DNA from: an uncultured Clostridia bacterium
GTDB taxonomy: Bacteria; Bacillota; Clostridia; Oscillospirales; CAG-272
Direction: 5' to 3'
DNA: 64,000 nucleotides
Assembly: GCA_947630625.1 (NCBI GenBank)
Contig: CANRIL010000010.1
Coordinates: forward strand, 1-64,000
The position numbers and the translations under genes are program-made. How positions within the stretch are numbered: the first letter of the stretch is position 1; every line of letters begins with the position of its first letter. This document shows positions 34,104 through 42,628 of this stretch, piece after piece. The notes below the pieces were generated by a model. That model did not search any database and was not told the origin of the DNA. It was given only the letters and a program-made list of their open reading frames with translations.

Positions 34104-36821
34104 ATGAAGAAAAGAATTTTTGCGATGCTGCTCGCTCTCGCGATGCTGCTGCCCGCCGTGTTCACAGCGTGTGACCCGGCAAACCCCGGCGAAGACGGCA
34201 CGGGAACATCTGCCGAGAGCGGGACTGCAGCCGGCACAGAAGGCCCGGGCAGCGAAGGAAAGCCCCCCATAAGCGACGGTCCGTATAACGGATTCGTTCT
34301 CAAAGCGTCGGCTGACGACTCTTATGAGATCAGCGACAACCTGTTTGGGATATTCCTTGAGGATATCAACCACGCCGTTGACGGCGGTCTTTATGCCGAA
34401 CAGATCTACAACCGCAGCTTCGAATTCGGCGACCTCGCCATAAGCGGACCAAAGCAGGGCTGGACGGCGGACAAACCGGCAGATGTCAGCTGGGACGTGA
34501 TCGACGGCGGAGCGGACGGAAGCGCGCTGAACAAAAACAACACGCATTACGCACGCGTCACAAACAATTCCGACGACACGCGCGGCATCTACAACCGCGG
34601 CTTCTACGAAGACATAAACGTCAGCAAAAAGAGCAAATATGACTTCTCCGTCTATGCGCGCGGAGTCGACGGATACTCCGGAAAGATATATGTCTCCCTT
34701 GAATCGTCAGGCGGCGTCGTATACGCGAGCGGCATGATCGATTCCATCACCGGTGACTGGCACAAATACAGCATTACGATTGAGCCGACCGAGTCAATGA
34801 CGACAGGCGTCCGTTTAGTCGTCAGGATCGACAAGGGCACCGTCGACCTCGACATGGTCTCCTTCATGACACAGGACACATACGAGGGCAGCAAGAACGG
34901 CAAATACGGCTTGCGCCGCGACCTTGCGGAAATGCTCGAAGACCTGCATCCCAACTTCTTCCGCTTCCCCGGCGGCTGCATCATCGAAGGTATGACGCTT
35001 GAGTCGGCGTATAACTGGAAGGATTCGGTTGGAGACGGACTCGAATTCACAATAAACGGCGAAAAGACTATCGGCGATGTTGCGACGCGTCCGCTGTGCG
35101 CCAACATCTGGGCGGACTTCAACAACAAGCAGTCCGACGCGTATTACATGACATACGGCATCGGATTCTATGAATATTTCCTCTTCTGCGAGGATATCGG
35201 CTGCGAGCCGATCCCGGTGCTCAACTGCGGTCTTTCCTGCCAGGGCAGACCGAACCCGTCAGGTCCTCAGCCCGGCACGCCCGAATTCCAGGAGTACGTG
35301 CAGGACGCGCTCGATCTCGTTGAGTTCTGCCGCGGCGGCACGGATACATACTGGGGCGGCATTCGCGCCGCGATGGGTCATCCGGAACCCTTCCATCTCA
35401 CCTATATCGCAATAGGCAATGAGCAGTACGGCGACGAATACAACAAGCGTTACGCGAAATTCCGCGAAGCGTTCAACGAAGCCGAAAAGAACGACCCCGA
35501 ACTTTACGGCGACCTCAAGCTCATCATGGCGAACGGACTCACCTCCGGCTCGCGCGACGGATGGGATGCAGTCGCTAAATACGGCAACGACCTTGCCGAC
35601 TCCCTTGACGAGCATTACTACAACCCGCCGACATGGTTCCTCGTGAACGAGCAGCGTTACGATCTCTATGACCGCAACGCCCCGACGGCATTCATCGGCG
35701 AATATGCGTCACAGTCAAATCTCGCCGTTTCAGCGATTGCAGAAGCAGCATACCTCACCTCCGTTGAGCGCAACGGCGATGTCGTCGAACTTGCGACATA
35801 CGCGCCGCTTCTCGCATACGACAGGCATACTCAGTGGGCACCGAACCTCGTCTGGTACAACAGCACCAACGTCTGGGGTTCGACTAACTACTACGTGCAG
35901 AAGATATACGCCGATAACCAGTCTGCACGCATAATCAAGTCAACGCTTGACGGTTCGGACTACGAAGACAAGGGGACGCTTTCCGGCAGGATCGGACTTG
36001 GATCATGGGTAACATCTGCAAAGTTTGACGACGTTGTTGTGACCGACACCGCAACAGGCGAGGTGCTCTTCGAAGAAGACTTCACAACGGACAATCTTTC
36101 AAGCTACAACGTTATCTCCGGAAGCTTCGGCATCAAAGACGGAGCGCTTGTACAGAGCAACACCGCTTACCCGCAGAACGCGACGACCGGAGATGTCATA
36201 TACATGGGCAGCAAGACAATGTCAAACTACACCATGACGTTCAAGGCAACAAAGATCGGCGGCGCAGAAGGCTTCATTATCCCGTTCGCAGTCAACAACT
36301 CGAAGGATTTCTGGCACTGGAACATCGGCGGCTGGGGCAACACTGTTTCAACGCTCGAATACGTCTTCCCCAACGGAGAAGGCGAGTATAAGACCGGACA
36401 GGTTCCCGGAACGGTCAAGAAATTCGCTGTCGAGACAAATCACGAATATGAGATCAAGATAGTGCTTGACGGCTACAACATCAAGGGCTACATCGACGGC
36501 GAGCTGATGATCGACTTTGACGTTCCGCAGGTTCGCGCCGTATATTCCGTTATCGGCGAAGACGACGACGATATCATTGTGAAGCTCGTGAACGTGGACG
36601 AAAAGAAATCGATCCCCGTGAAGATCGACCTCTCCGCCATAAGCAGCTATGAGGGCGAGGCAAAGATCCAGTATATCAAGTTCCTCACCCCCGACACAAA
36701 CAACATAAACGGAAATCAGCCTATCAAAATCAAGGACGGCACGATCGAAGTATCAAGCGTATTTGAATATGAGCTTGAAAAATACTCGATGGTAGTTATC
36801 CGCATTCCGAAGGATAAGTGA
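34104..36821 (+). CDS. GH51-type alpha-L-arabinofuranosidase lipoprotein, copy 2
   Basis: 905 residues with the same domain order as the gene before it: lipobox (FTAC), linker, ISDNLFGIFLEDINHAVDGGLYAEQ, binding-type beta domain, barrel with acid/base Glu440 (AIGNEQ) and probable nucleophile Glu533 (IGEY), a laminin-G-like insert and a C-terminal beta domain. The two proteins align along their whole length with many identical blocks, so they arose by tandem duplication and then diverged, perhaps toward different linkages. Only 38 bases separate them; a strong terminator follows, ending the transcript. Confidence 0.9.
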   Translation: MKKRIFAMLLALAMLLPAVFTACDPANPGEDGTGTSAESGTAAGTEGPGSEGKPPISDGPYNGFVLKASADDSYEISDNLFGIFLEDINHAVDGGLYAEQIYNRSFEFGDLAISGPKQGWTADKPADVSWDVIDGGADGSALNKNNTHYARVTNNSDDTRGIYNRGFYEDINVSKKSKYDFSVYARGVDGYSGKIYVSLESSGGVVYASGMIDSITGDWHKYSITIEPTESMTTGVRLVVRIDKGTVDLDMVSFMTQDTYEGSKNGKYGLRRDLAEMLEDLHPNFFRFPGGCIIEGMTLESAYNWKDSVGDGLEFTINGEKTIGDVATRPLCANIWADFNNKQSDAYYMTYGIGFYEYFLFCEDIGCEPIPVLNCGLSCQGRPNPSGPQPGTPEFQEYVQDALDLVEFCRGGTDTYWGGIRAAMGHPEPFHLTYIAIGNEQYGDEYNKRYAKFREAFNEAEKNDPELYGDLKLIMANGLTSGSRDGWDAVAKYGNDLADSLDEHYYNPPTWFLVNEQRYDLYDRNAPTAFIGEYASQSNLAVSAIAEAAYLTSVERNGDVVELATYAPLLAYDRHTQWAPNLVWYNSTNVWGSTNYYVQKIYADNQSARIIKSTLDGSDYEDKGTLSGRIGLGSWVTSAKFDDVVVTDTATGEVLFEEDFTTDNLSSYNVISGSFGIKDGALVQSNTAYPQNATTGDVIYMGSKTMSNYTMTFKATKIGGAEGFIIPFAVNNSKDFWHWNIGGWGNTVSTLEYVFPNGEGEYKTGQVPGTVKKFAVETNHEYEIKIVLDGYNIKGYIDGELMIDFDVPQVRAVYSVIGEDDDDIIVKLVNVDEKKSIPVKIDLSAISSYEGEAKIQYIKFLTPDTNNINGNQPIKIKDGTIEVSSVFEYELEKYSMVVIRIPKDK

Positions 36822-36835
36822 TCCTCTGATACCAT

Positions 36836-36873
36836 AAAGCTCCCTGCCCGTTTTAAAGGCAGGGAGCTTTTTT
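36836..36873 (+). terminator. Rho-independent terminator after the GH51 pair
   Basis: AGCTCCCTGCC and GGCAGGGAGCT form an 11-bp stem with a nine-base loop, followed by TTTTTT. Confidence 0.92.
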
Positions 36874-37020
36874 GCCGCGGTTTTTTATGTTGTTCATTGT
36901 GGGCGCGGACAATAACAAAAGTTCGAGCGCCATTTCCGATGCTTGAAGCGCTGTTATATGTGCAAAAACCTGCATCTGCAAGCCTCGCACAGTGGTTTGC
37001 CGCCATCATATCGGCGGCAT

Positions 37021-37202
37021 ATGCGTGCAAGCGCCCACACCCGCACACGTCAAGGCATGATGGACTATTGCGGCATAACATCAGTGCGTATGCGTGTAAG
37101 AGCCCGCATCCGCACGTCAGCGCATGATGGACTATTGCGGCATAACATCAGCCCGAATGCGTGCGAGCGCCCACGGCTGTACATCAGCGCATGATGATGA
37201 GC
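37021..37202. repeat. Imperfect direct repeats of about 68 bases
   Basis: Copies start at 37021 (69 bases), 37090 (67 bases) and 37157 (partial). Each begins ATGCGTG(C/T), continues with AGCGCCCAC or a variant, and the first two share the block GCATGATGGACTATTGCG and CATAACATCAG. A worn trace may precede them at 36980-37020. No gene is visible in 36874-37320; the units do not encode a convincing peptide. Confidence 0.75.
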
Positions 37203-37320
37203 TGTCTGCTGTCTGCTATTTGCGCATTTGAGCGTGAGCAGATTTTCATCGCGCCGCGCATGAACACACCTTTCCCCTGCCCTCGCTTTCAGCGCCGAAA
37301 CTTTCATATATAATAAACTT

Positions 37321-37348
37321 GGCGGCTGCCGCAAAAGCGACAGCCGCC
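37321..37348 (-). terminator. Hairpin after the discoidin lipoprotein gene
   Basis: GGCGGCTG (37321-37328) pairs with CAGCCGCC (37341-37348); on the minus strand a weak AAGTTTATT tail follows. It is the likely end of the transcript of the gene at 37399. Confidence 0.6.
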
Positions 37349-37398
37349 AAATCTTATTCATTTACCTGAGATGAATGCTCGATATGTCCCGTCAAGCA

Positions 37399-40152
37399 TC
37401 AGTCGCCGGAATTGCTGTAGCTCGGGTCTTTGCCGTATACCTTTACTTCGTAGAGAGTAGGCGTATACCAGCCGAGCGCTTCTCCGTAGACGCTGTTGTT
37501 GTCCCATGAGGAATCCTTCCAGCGGTACGGTGTCGAAACGTCGATCTTGATGTAACGATATGAGCCCTTGATCGCCTGTGACGTAAATCCGACTGCCTTC
37601 GTTACGACAGTGTCGCTCAGCTTCGAATTGTCGCGGAGGAGGTCCCAGCTGCTGCCGTCAACGCTTCCGTAGATCTTATGTACGTAGAACGCCTCGGAGC
37701 CCTTCACGATCATCCACGAGATCTGGATGTTCGAAACTTCGCATTCGCGGCCGAGGTCGATCGTCACGGAGTACGGCCACGTTGCGGAATTGGCGACGTA
37801 TGCCGAATAGTAGTCACCGTCAACGATCTTGGACGGATCGCCGTCAGCCGTGCTCGGCAGCGTTGCGGTCACTTCTGCATCCTGCGAGAGCAGCATGCCT
37901 TCGGTCACGGGGATCATGTCGCCCGTCTCGCTGTTGTAGAGTATATACGGGAAGTAATCGTAATAAGCGACGCCGTGCGAGAACGTTATAGGCGCTATCA
38001 TCGTGCCGCTCACGCCGCTGCCCTGTGCGGGACCCCAACGGTAAGCGTGCATCAGATAATGGGCGTTCTCGCCCTCACCAAGCTGGAGTATCCAGCTCGA
38101 CTGCGAACCGAATGTGGACGAGTTGCCTATCGTGCGGAGCTCGCTCCAGCTGTTCGGGTCAGTTATGTCCGTAGAAACGGCATATGCGCCGGCGCTCGGA
38201 GCCCATCCGGATGTCTGGGAGACGAAGAAGTAATAGATACCGTCGATCTTGACGATATTAGGCATCTCGCGGTACATCTCGGGGAACAGTCTCGCCGTCA
38301 CCTTTTCGATGCCCGTATAGTCGTCCTTGAATTTGAAGACGTATGTCGTCGCATTCGCGCCGCTGTCAACGCCCGGCTTGTTCGCCGCTGCGAGCAGGTA
38401 CGCGGTGTCGTCATCGTCGACGAAGATGGACATATCGCGGACTTCAACATCAAGCGGTCTTGCGATGCAGCGGAGCTCAAATTCGCCGCCCGGCGTACCG
38501 GTGACGAGGAAGAGCTTGCCGTCCGCGTATCCGTTCGGTTTCTCCCAGTGAGCCGCTATAATGACTGTGTTCTTGGATTTGACATATGCGACCTTCGTGC
38601 TCTCGATCTTGCAGCTCTTCATATCGGGATGCGCCGTCGAAGGAACGATTACGTGGCTGTTGCCGTAGCTGTAGCCGTCCGTGGAGGTCGACTCGCTGAC
38701 TGAAGCGACGCCGCCGCTTACATTTACAGAATAGCTGTAGTAGAGGTTTCCGTCAAAGATGCCGCCCCTCGTTCTGAGGCTCGTGCCGCTCTGGTTGTTC
38801 ATGTTATAAAGCATGAGCTCATCCCTTGACGGCATAGCGTAGCATTCAGCTTCGACCGGATCGCTCTTGAGGACCGTATCGCCGTACTTCATGTGGACTT
38901 CATACGTGTATTTGCCGAGCGGAAGCTCGTAGTCCTGCCATGAATTGCCGCTGCCTGTGTAGACGAGTTTGAATTCGCCGTCCTCGCGCTTACGGTAGAT
39001 CTCGTATTTTTCCGCATTGAGTGCGGGCGAGCCCCAGTTCAGCGCGACGCAGTTGATGTCTTCCTTCATGTTCATCGTGAACGGAAGCGCAGTCAGCGGA
39101 ACGACGGTCGAAGTATTCATTGAATAAATCGCAACTTCGGCGAGGTTGTAGTTGCCCTTCTGCTCGAAAACGACCTTCGTATATTCGCCTGTCGTCAAGA
39201 GCTTGCCGTATATGATCGCGTTCATGAAACGCGCCTTAGGCTCGTTGTCGCTCGTGATCTCCCAGAGCAGGTCGCGGTCGCCGTTTTCCTTGACGCCGTA
39301 GAACTTGCCGCCGACGCCGGAGCTGTCGCTCATGAACGCGACGCAGCCGACCGTCTTTACTCCGCCGAGGTCAAACGTGTGCTCGCTCTTGCTCTCGGCA
39401 AGTGTGGACGGGTTGTTGTCCGTGAGCGCGCTGTCGCTCGCTGTAACCTCGAGTTTTGTCATTCCCTGAGTCACGGGGTTGACATCGATCTCGACTGCCG
39501 TGCCGTCCGCGTAAAGCTCGCGCTCAGGCTCAACGATCACGTCAAGCGGGATGTTGACCGCCGAATAGAGCTCAATCTCGGAGATATTCGCGCATTCGGT
39601 GTTGTTCATGTACTTTATGTATCTGAACGCTGCGACAGTCTTGAATTTGTCGTATGTCACCTTCGTCATCGACTGGGGCGAATTCGTGATGCCGTAAATC
39701 GGCGACCACTTGATGCCGTCGACGCTTCCGTAGAAGAGTCCGCCGTTAAGTCTTCCCTCGTATCCGCTTCTCGGAGCGAATGCGATCTGCCCGATAAGGA
39801 CTCTTTCGCCGAGGTCGATCTGGATCCAGCCGTTTTCAACGCCGTCGAAGAACGTGTTGATGTCTCCGTCAAACGCCTTTGATGCGACATCGCCGCCGTT
39901 GTTCCACGGGGTCGAACCGGTCACCATATCCTCGGTGATCTCTATCTTTGTGTAAGCCACGTCTCCTGTCGGTTCAGGAAACTCCATCGGCTTCACAGGC
40001 TCGGCGTCAGGCCAAGCAGGCGCGGGACCGTAATTTTCCGCTTCGTCGCCGGCGCCGGTATCGTCGCCCTCGCGATCGGGGCCGCATGCCGCAAGCGAAA
40101 GCAGCATTGAAGCCGCAAGCAGCGCGGAAATGATTTTACGCAGTTTTTTCAT
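37399..40152 (-). CDS. Large lipoprotein with discoidin domains and GH43-like propeller
   Basis: 917 residues from the ATG at 40152 (GAGG seven bases ahead). A lipobox (SLAAC, Cys about 22) anchors it outside. Domain order: F5/8-type C (discoidin) domain (about 60-195, NGWIQIDLGERVLIGQIAFAP), a second beta-rich domain (about 215-345), a fibronectin-III-like module (about 350-440), a five-bladed-propeller-like region (about 445-760) with EMPNIVKIDGIYYFFVSQTSGWAPSAG as in GH43-related enzymes, and a C-terminal discoidin domain (about 780-905, VTIDLGRECEVSNIQISWM). Catalytic acids could not be assigned. It probably binds or cleaves polysaccharide and fits with the GH51 neighbours. Confidence 0.78.
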   Translation of the reverse strand: MKKLRKIISALLAASMLLSLAACGPDREGDDTGAGDEAENYGPAPAWPDAEPVKPMEFPEPTGDVAYTKIEITEDMVTGSTPWNNGGDVASKAFDGDINTFFDGVENGWIQIDLGERVLIGQIAFAPRSGYEGRLNGGLFYGSVDGIKWSPIYGITNSPQSMTKVTYDKFKTVAAFRYIKYMNNTECANISEIELYSAVNIPLDVIVEPERELYADGTAVEIDVNPVTQGMTKLEVTASDSALTDNNPSTLAESKSEHTFDLGGVKTVGCVAFMSDSSGVGGKFYGVKENGDRDLLWEITSDNEPKARFMNAIIYGKLLTTGEYTKVVFEQKGNYNLAEVAIYSMNTSTVVPLTALPFTMNMKEDINCVALNWGSPALNAEKYEIYRKREDGEFKLVYTGSGNSWQDYELPLGKYTYEVHMKYGDTVLKSDPVEAECYAMPSRDELMLYNMNNQSGTSLRTRGGIFDGNLYYSYSVNVSGGVASVSESTSTDGYSYGNSHVIVPSTAHPDMKSCKIESTKVAYVKSKNTVIIAAHWEKPNGYADGKLFLVTGTPGGEFELRCIARPLDVEVRDMSIFVDDDDTAYLLAAANKPGVDSGANATTYVFKFKDDYTGIEKVTARLFPEMYREMPNIVKIDGIYYFFVSQTSGWAPSAGAYAVSTDITDPNSWSELRTIGNSSTFGSQSSWILQLGEGENAHYLMHAYRWGPAQGSGVSGTMIAPITFSHGVAYYDYFPYILYNSETGDMIPVTEGMLLSQDAEVTATLPSTADGDPSKIVDGDYYSAYVANSATWPYSVTIDLGRECEVSNIQISWMIVKGSEAFYVHKIYGSVDGSSWDLLRDNSKLSDTVVTKAVGFTSQAIKGSYRYIKIDVSTPYRWKDSSWDNNSVYGEALGWYTPTLYEVKVYGKDPSYSNSGD

Positions 40153-40174
40153 GTTCTGCCTCTCTTTTTTTATG

Positions 40175-40189
40175 TGTGCACCATGCACA
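40175..40189. promoter_or_regulatory. Palindrome TGTGCA-CCA-TGCACA, candidate operator
   Basis: A perfect 6-bp inverted repeat with a three-base centre lies between the -10 and the start of the discoidin lipoprotein gene. A 12-base direct repeat, CAACTTTCTTAT, occurs at 40188-40199 and again at 40245-40256, on both sides of the promoter. Both suggest regulator binding; the regulator is not identifiable. Confidence 0.45.
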
Positions 40190-40203
40190 ACTTTCTTATA
40201 CTT

Positions 40204-40232
40204 AATATACCATCAAGCAACCATTTTGTCAA
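40204..40232 (-). promoter_or_regulatory. SigA-type promoter of the discoidin lipoprotein gene
   Basis: On the minus strand TTGACA (40232-40227) and TATATT (40209-40204) with a 17-base spacer. Confidence 0.8.
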
Positions 40233-40318
40233 CACGTTTTTTATCAACTTTCTTATTAATATGTAGTATTCGCTTAAGCAAGCCGCTCGCTTTTTCTCGA
40301 AATTGTACCGTTGTCCGA

Positions 40319-40347
40319 TTGCATTCCTCATTTTTTTGTGCTATACT
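40319..40347 (+). promoter_or_regulatory. SigA-type promoter of the MATE transporter gene
   Basis: TTGCAT at 40319-40324 and TATACT at 40342-40347 with a 17-base spacer. Confidence 0.7.
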
Positions 40348-40392
40348 CTATTCTGTTTGAACATACGTTACGTATCGAGGCGAAAAAAGCAA

Positions 40393-41820
40393 ATGGCAGA
40401 TGCTGCCGTAAGACAACGCCACAGTCATGACATTGACATGACTGTGGGAAACATCCCTTCGCTGCTGATAAGATTTGCGATCCCGATGCTCATCGGGAAC
40501 CTTTTCCAGCAGCTTTATAACACCGTCGACTCATGGGTCGTCGGAAACTATGTCGGGCAGTCGGCGTTCGCCGCAGTCGGCAGCGTAGGACCTATCCTGA
40601 ACACCGCGATCGGTTTCTTCTCCGGCTTCGCGACAGGCGCGGGCGTCGTCATCGGGCAATACGCCGGCGCCAAGGACAACAAGCGCCTTTCCGAAACAGT
40701 CAGCACAACGATGCTCGTGTCGCTCATCCTCTGCGTCGTGTTTACCGTCATCTGCTCGCTTACCGCCCCGTTCATGGTTTCGCTGATGGAGACGCCGGAG
40801 CCTGTCGTGCCGGACGCGACGACGTATCTGACGATATACTTCTACGGAATGGCAGGGCTCATGCTATATAACATCGGCTCCGGTATCCTGCGCGCGATCG
40901 GAAATTCCGTGCTTCCGCTCATCGCGCTCGTGATCTCCGCCGTCACCAACATCGTGCTCGATCTGTGGTTTGTCATCGGCTTCGGCATGGGAACGGAAGG
41001 GGTCGCGCTCGCGACGATCATATCTCAGGCGCTCTCGGCGCTGTTCATCCTCGGCTCGCTCACGTTCACGAACGCCGCGTACCGCATAGTCTGGACGCGC
41101 CTGCGCATCAACGGCTCGATCCTCGCCCGGATCATAAAAATCGGCATCCCGACGGCGCTTCAGCTCGCAATCACGGCGTTTTCAAATGTGTTCGTTCAGT
41201 CGTACATAAACGCCTTCGACGAAGTCGGCGACTGCATGGCAGGCTGGTCTGCATATAACAAAATCGACGCGTTTGCGATGCTTCCGATGCAGTCCGTGTC
41301 GCTCGCGGTCACAACGTTTGTCTCGCAGAATTACGGCGCGGGGCAGCCGGAACGTTCCCGCCGCGGCGCGCTCGCCGGTATCATTATTTCAACGATAATC
41401 ACCGTGATCCTCGTCATCCCGATCATGATCTTTGCGGGGAATCTCGTCACGTTCCTGAATACGGACGGGACGGAGCTTTATATGTACTACGGGACGCTGT
41501 TCCTCCGCTACATTTCCCCGTTCTACATCCTCTGCATCATAAACCAGATACTCGCCGGCATACTGCGCGGCGCGGGGGAATCACGTGCTCCGATGCTCAT
41601 CATGCTCGGCTCGTTCGTTGCGTTCCGTCAGCTCTATCTCTTCACGCTGACGCGCCTTTCCTCGTCCGTCATGGTAATAACGTTCGCGTACCCGGCGGGA
41701 TGGGCGGTATGCTCGCTTGCAATGTACATCTATTATAAAGTCGCCCCGTGGGAGCGGCATTATCTCGAGGCTGCAAAAGCTGACAAAGCAGCTGATGCGG
41801 CAGCCGTCAGCGGAGAATGA
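40393..41820 (+). CDS. MATE family efflux transporter
   Basis: 475 residues with 12 membrane segments in two six-helix halves. The N-terminus, VGNIPSLLIRFAIPMLIGNLFQQLYNTVDSWVVGNYVG, and the repeat start in the second half, IKIGIPTALQLAITAFSNVFVQSYIN, are typical of the NorM/DinF-like clostridial MATE group. It should export organic cations or drugs in exchange for Na+ or H+; the substrate is unknown. The ATG at 40393 has GAGG upstream and follows its own promoter; a terminator follows the gene, so it is monocistronic. Confidence 0.92.
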   Translation: MADAAVRQRHSHDIDMTVGNIPSLLIRFAIPMLIGNLFQQLYNTVDSWVVGNYVGQSAFAAVGSVGPILNTAIGFFSGFATGAGVVIGQYAGAKDNKRLSETVSTTMLVSLILCVVFTVICSLTAPFMVSLMETPEPVVPDATTYLTIYFYGMAGLMLYNIGSGILRAIGNSVLPLIALVISAVTNIVLDLWFVIGFGMGTEGVALATIISQALSALFILGSLTFTNAAYRIVWTRLRINGSILARIIKIGIPTALQLAITAFSNVFVQSYINAFDEVGDCMAGWSAYNKIDAFAMLPMQSVSLAVTTFVSQNYGAGQPERSRRGALAGIIISTIITVILVIPIMIFAGNLVTFLNTDGTELYMYYGTLFLRYISPFYILCIINQILAGILRGAGESRAPMLIMLGSFVAFRQLYLFTLTRLSSSVMVITFAYPAGWAVCSLAMYIYYKVAPWERHYLEAAKADKAADAAAVSGE

Positions 41821-41923
41821 TCCGCTGCAGATCGGGTCCCGATATATCTTTCCCATGGCTTGGTTCACCTTGTTTTCTGACTTGGTGAAAAGAGGTTTGT
41901 TGGGACGGGATGTGTGGTAATAT

Positions 41924-41968
41924 AAAAGTGCGAAGCATGGGGCCTCTCCTCATGCTTCGTGCTTTTTT
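41924..41968 (+). terminator. Rho-independent terminator of the MATE gene
   Basis: GCGAAGCATG pairs with CATGCTTCGTGC across an 11-base loop, ending in TTTTTT. The rest of 41821-42140 holds no supported gene; a 32-codon open stretch on the minus strand (41972-42070) looks slightly protein-like but is not called. Confidence 0.85.
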
Positions 41969-42142
41969 GCTTCAATTGTCTGATATACGGTAAATATTTT
42001 CGCAGCCCCGTACTGCCCCCGCCTTTGCGTATGCCATCGCAACGACATCTTCCCTCTCGAAACGATCCGCTCAATTTTATCTTGCCGGAATAACAAGAAT
42101 GCCGGCACAGAATAATATTACTGAGAAAGAGCAAAAAAATGC

Positions 42143-42201
42143 TTGACAAATACCCCATATGGGTATATACTATCAATGAAATGAATACCCCATGAGGGTA
42201 T
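42143..42201 (+). promoter_or_regulatory. csoR-copA promoter with two CsoR-type operators
   Basis: TTGACA (42143-42148) and TATACT (42166-42171) are exactly 17 bases apart. Operator 1, TACCCCATATGGGTA (42151-42165), fills the spacer; operator 2, ATACCCCATGAGGGTAT (42185-42201), lies just past the start site. These palindromes match the C/G-tract operators of CsoR repressors. The repressor without copper should block both polymerase binding and escape, giving autoregulated, copper-inducible expression. Confidence 0.85.
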
Positions 42202-42223
42202 ATTTTAAGCGGAGGATCGAAAA

Positions 42224-42628
42224 ATGAACGACGAACCCGTTCGCACAGGAGTGTCTGCCGATCCGTGCAGCGAACCCGACATCATTTGCAATATCTCCCC
42301 GGCAGCGTGCGAAGAAAATACGGACGCCTGCTGTGAGACTGCCTGCGGCTGCAAGACGACGGCGAGAAGCGACGACGAGCGGCGCAGGCTGAAAAACCGC
42401 CTTTCAAGGATCGAGGGGCAGATACGCGGCATAATCGGTATGATAGAGCGGGACGCGTACTGCAACGATATTCTGATCCAATCCGCCGCCGTATCCGCCG
42501 CCGTTGACGCTTTCAACCGCGAGCTTGTTGCCGCGCACATCAGAAACTGTGTCGCGCGCGACATACGCGCAGGTGACGACAGCGTCATCGACGAGCTTAT
42601 AAATACACTCGGAAAGCTGATAAAGTAA
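42224..42628 (+). CDS. csoR: CsoR-family copper-sensing repressor with Cys-rich extension
   Basis: 134 residues. The CsoR core (about 50-134) is all-helical: LKNRLSRIEGQIRGIIGMIERDAYCNDILIQSAAVSAAVDAF with the first copper Cys, then AAHIRNCVARDI with the His and second Cys, giving the Cys-His-Cys copper site. The first 46 residues are an unusual extension with seven cysteines (CSEPDIIC, ACEENTDACC, ACGCK), about 40 residues more than a typical CsoR; it may bind copper itself. The ATG at 42224 has GGAGG upstream. Its stop codon overlaps the copA start, so the two are coupled. Confidence 0.92.
   Translation: MNDEPVRTGVSADPCSEPDIICNISPAACEENTDACCETACGCKTTARSDDERRRLKNRLSRIEGQIRGIIGMIERDAYCNDILIQSAAVSAAVDAFNRELVAAHIRNCVARDIRAGDDSVIDELINTLGKLIK

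Noticed and set aside
37021-37202. CRISPR array
   Set aside because: Units of about 68 bases follow one another without unique spacers, and no cas genes are present.
41972-42070. 32-codon protein-like stretch on the minus strand (ends YRISDN)
   Set aside because: It lacks a start codon with a ribosome-binding site and is too short to assign; it may be a gene remnant but cannot be supported.
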